Source: Chionoecetes opilio
Taxonomy: Eukaryota; Arthropoda; Malacostraca; Decapoda; Majidae
Direction: 5' to 3'
Assembly: GCA_016584305.1 (NCBI GenBank)
Contig: JACEEZ010011106.1
Span: 1 to 64,000, forward strand
Length of the DNA stretch: 64,000 nt
This document shows, one piece after another, positions 60,905 to 64,000 of this stretch. Both the position numbers and the translations under genes were made by a program. Within the stretch, counting starts at the first letter, position 1, and every line of letters begins with the position of its first letter. The notes beneath the pieces were generated by a model. The model made no database searches. It had not been told where the DNA came from and saw nothing but the letters and a program-made list of their open reading frames with translations.

Positions 60905-63900
60905 AAAAATTTGCCCCTATAAGAAGCTTCATTACATTAATTAAAATAAATGGGGTAAGAGGTTTTTTAAATTTTGTGATATAAGGGTATATTGAAAGCT
61001 TTTTTTTTTCATATTTTTTCTTGAAACTGTAGCGTTTTTATAAAAATACAAGTATTTTTCCCTTACAAAATTTGCTATAAACCCAAAAAATGAAAGTGTT
61101 TTCAATGATTTTTAGTATTTATCGGGTATATGCTTTTTTTTCCTACAATTAAGTTAAAATCCCCCTTTTTGAAAAATTTTTGCACCTAAAATTGGGCTTA
61201 CATTACTTTAACTTTTAAAATAGAAGAGTAAAGGTTATTTATTGTGTTTAAAAACTATTTGAAAGCTTTTTTTCTAGTTTTTTTTAAAACGTACGTTTTT
61301 TTTAAAGTATTTTTAACTTTTTAATATTGCAAAAAACCCATAAAATTTGGTGTTTTCTTAAAATTTTACCTATTTAAATCTTTGATATACTGTTTTCCCT
61401 AAAAATTTGGGAAGTAAAAAATCCTCTTTTTAGAATAATTTGCCCCTAAAAGTACTTACTTTACATTAAGCTTTTTAAATGAAAGGTAAGGGGTTTAAAT
61501 TTATTGTGATATAACGGTATTTTGAAAAGCGTTTTTTCATAGTTTTTTTTAAAACTGTACGTTATTGTTTTCCAAGTATTTTTACTTTTTAATTTGGGCT
61601 ATACACCCAAAAAATGTAGTGTTTTAATGTTTTTTACCAAATTTATCGGTAATAATACTTTTTTCCTAAAAAATTAAAGTAAAAATTTTTTCTTTTTTTG
61701 AAAAATTTTGGGGCACCTATAAAGAGCTTACTTTTACTTTAAGCTATTAAATAGAAGAGTAAGAGGAAAAAAAAAAAAAAAAAAAAAAAAAAATTTATTG
61801 TGATTAACGGTATTTTTCAGCTTTTTTTTCATAGTTTCTTGTAAACTTTTACTTTTAATTGTATAATAAAAATAGTTTTAACTTTTTATTTGCTAAAAAC
61901 CCATAAATGTATTTTTTTTAATGATTTTGCTATTTTTGTGATTTTAGAGTTTTTCCAACAATTGAAGTAAAAACCCTTTTTTTTTGAATAATTTGCCCTA
62001 TAAGAGCTTACTTTTACTTTAAACCCTTTTAAAATAGAAGAGAAAGAGGTTATTATTGTGATATAACGGTATATTAAAGAGTTTTTTATAGTTTTTTTTA
62101 AAAACTGAAAGCGTTATTGTATATATAAAATTATTTTTTCCCTTATTATTTTGGGGGCTATAAACCCATAAAAGGGTTTTTTTTCAAGGGTTTTAGCTAG
62201 TTTTTCCGTGATATATATTTTGTTTTCCCAACAAATTAAGTAAAAAATCCTCTTTTTAGAATAATTTGCACCTATGTGTTTTACTTTCCCATTAAGCTTT
62301 TAAATAAAAGAGTAGAGGTTTACATTGTGATATAAGGGGGTATTTTTGAAAGGTTTTTTTTAATAGTTTTTTTTAAACTGTAGCTTTTATTGTATATATA
62401 CAAGTAGTTTTTACTTTTTATATTGCTAAAATAAAAATCATTGTTTTTAAATTAGATTTACTATTTATCGGTGATATATAGCTTTTTTTCCTACAAATTA
62501 AGTAAAAAATCCTTTTTTTGAATAATTTGCACCTATAAGTACTTACATTACTTTAAAGCTTTTAAATAAAAGGAGAAGAGGTTTTTTATTGTGATTAAGG
62601 GTTATTGAAAGCTTTTTTTCATAGTTTTTTTAAAAACTGAAAGCGTTTTGAAATATTACGGGGGTTTTTTTATTAAATTTTGCTATAAACCCTTTAAATT
62701 TGTATTTTTTTCAAAGATTTTAGCTATTTCCGTGAATATAGCTGTTTTCCTCAAATTAAAGCTAAATCTTTTTTTTAGAAAAATTTTTGCCCCTATAAGT
62801 AGCTTACATTACTTTCCCCGTTAAATAAAAGAAAAAGAGGTTTTTATTGTGATATACGGTATATTGCAAGGTTTTTCAAAATTTTTTTCTAAACTGTAGC
62901 GTTTTTGGGATATATCCAAGTAGTTTTAAACCTTTTTTATATTGCTAAAAACCCTTTAAAATGTAGTGTTTTAAATGTTTTAGTTTATTAAATCAGTGAT
63001 ATATAGCTTTTTCCTAAAAATTGAAGCAAAAAATCTTTTTTTTAGAAAAAATTTGGGCCATAAAATTAGCTTACTTTAAATTTAAAGCTTTTTAAATAGA
63101 AATAAGATTTTTATTTTTTGTGATTAACGGTATTTTTTGCAAGGTTTTTCATATTTTTTTAACTGACTTTTAATTACTTTTTATTTTTTATTTATTAAAA
63201 GTTGTTTAAAAAAACTTTTTATTTCTTATAAAAATTAAATTGGGTTTTTTCCCTGAAATTTAAGCAAAAATTTTTTTGAAAAAATTTTTCCCTTGTTTTC
63301 CATTACAAATTTTGAAGTTTTAAAATTTTTTTTAAGGATAATTTGAAACCTTTTTAATTTTCTTCTAAATTAAAGCTTTTTAAATAAAAGAAAGGTTTTA
63401 TTTATATTCTATAAAAAAAGGTTTTTCCCATGTTTTGTTAAAGGGGAAAAAGCTTTTTTCCCCAAAATTAATATAAAATTTTTTTAAATTAATTTCCCCT
63501 ATAAACCTTAAAATTTAAAGGTTTTTCAATGAAATTGGCTATTTTTTGGTGATTTTATAGCGGTTTTTCCCTTTCAAATTGAAGTATTAACATTTTTTTT
63601 AAAAAATTTGAAAACCCTAAAAGTTTTTTTAAAATTAATTAGCAAAAATGATCGGGAAAATTTTTTCCCTAACGGAATATTAAAATTTTTTTTTTAAAAA
63701 ATTTCCCCTTTAATGTTACGAAATTGTAAAAAATAAAGGTGGGGTTTTTTCTTATCATATTGCAACCCCTTTTTTTAAAGGTTTTTCTGAAATTAGCTTA
63801 TTTTTTTCGGTTTTTTATTTTTGTAAAAAAATTTTTTTTTGGGGTTTTAAAAACATTAACCCCCTTTTTTCCTAAAAAATTGAAGTATAAAACCCCTTTT

Positions 63901-64000
63901 TTTTAGAAAAAATTTGCACCTAAAATTGGGCCATTTCTTTAAGGGCTATTAATAAAGGGTAAAAAGGTTTTATTTTTTGGGGTTGAAAAAACGGTAAAAT
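60905..64000 (+). repeat. Corrupted satellite at the window end
   Basis: The same neighbour-copying noise as elsewhere, increasing to the right edge. Monomer landmarks remain to about 63100 and are sparse after that. A run of 27 A occupies 61767-61793, where clean copies read AAGAGGAAATTTATTG with three A. No gene is present. Confidence 0.75.

Noticed and set aside
61767..61793. Poly(A) tail of a non-LTR retroelement insertion
   Set aside because: The satellite continues in phase on both sides and no foreign sequence or target duplication is present.

Overview
The window is almost entirely one AT-rich tandem satellite, interrupted by two copies of a non-autonomous LTR retrotransposon. I found no intact protein-coding gene, rRNA, tRNA or CRISPR array. 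The satellite monomer is 262 bp (hand-counted consensus, 70 G+C of 262, about 27% GC), head to tail and always in the same orientation, with roughly 200 copies. A satellite this long, higher-order monomer organisation and an LTR element with a TATA target duplication point to eukaryotic nuclear heterochromatin, possibly pericentromeric. The promoter-like and insertion features of the LTR element lean towards an invertebrate such as an arthropod. That is an inference; no gene fixes the taxon.

Layout: 1-30918 is satellite block I (about 118 monomers). 30919-34302 is a complete LTR element: a 922-bp LTR, a 1540-bp interior and a 922-bp LTR, flanked by a TATA target duplication. 34303-35615 is satellite block II (five monomers). 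35616-41612 is a second element locus with an LTR-interior-LTR-interior-LTR structure. 41613-64000 is satellite block III (about 85 monomers' worth). The interiors contain a primer-binding site, a polypurine tract, GTGGATG-rich and GA-rich stretches and two short coding-like remnants, but no recognisable gag, protease, reverse transcriptase or integrase.

Evolutionary reading: the 262-bp monomer is itself a diverged dimer of about 123 and 139 bp. Monomers fall into at least two linked-variant classes (A and B) and form higher-order cassettes with spacings near 1.57 and 2.14 kb. The LTR element inserted into a palindrome in one monomer. Empty paralogues of that site survive at about 55765 and 52923. 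The element and its flanking monomers were then copied together as a 4697-bp block, so the retrotransposon has become part of a higher-order satellite repeat.

Quality warning: 1-800, 7480-13190, 22561-24905, 38400-53540 and 60905-64000 are corrupted relative to clean paralogues. Single bases are replaced by their neighbour, giving homopolymer runs, and 43915-49260 is nearly all A/T runs. This looks like unpolished long-read consensus rather than biology. Reading frames of 60-134 codons in the window are by-products of the satellite or of this noise.
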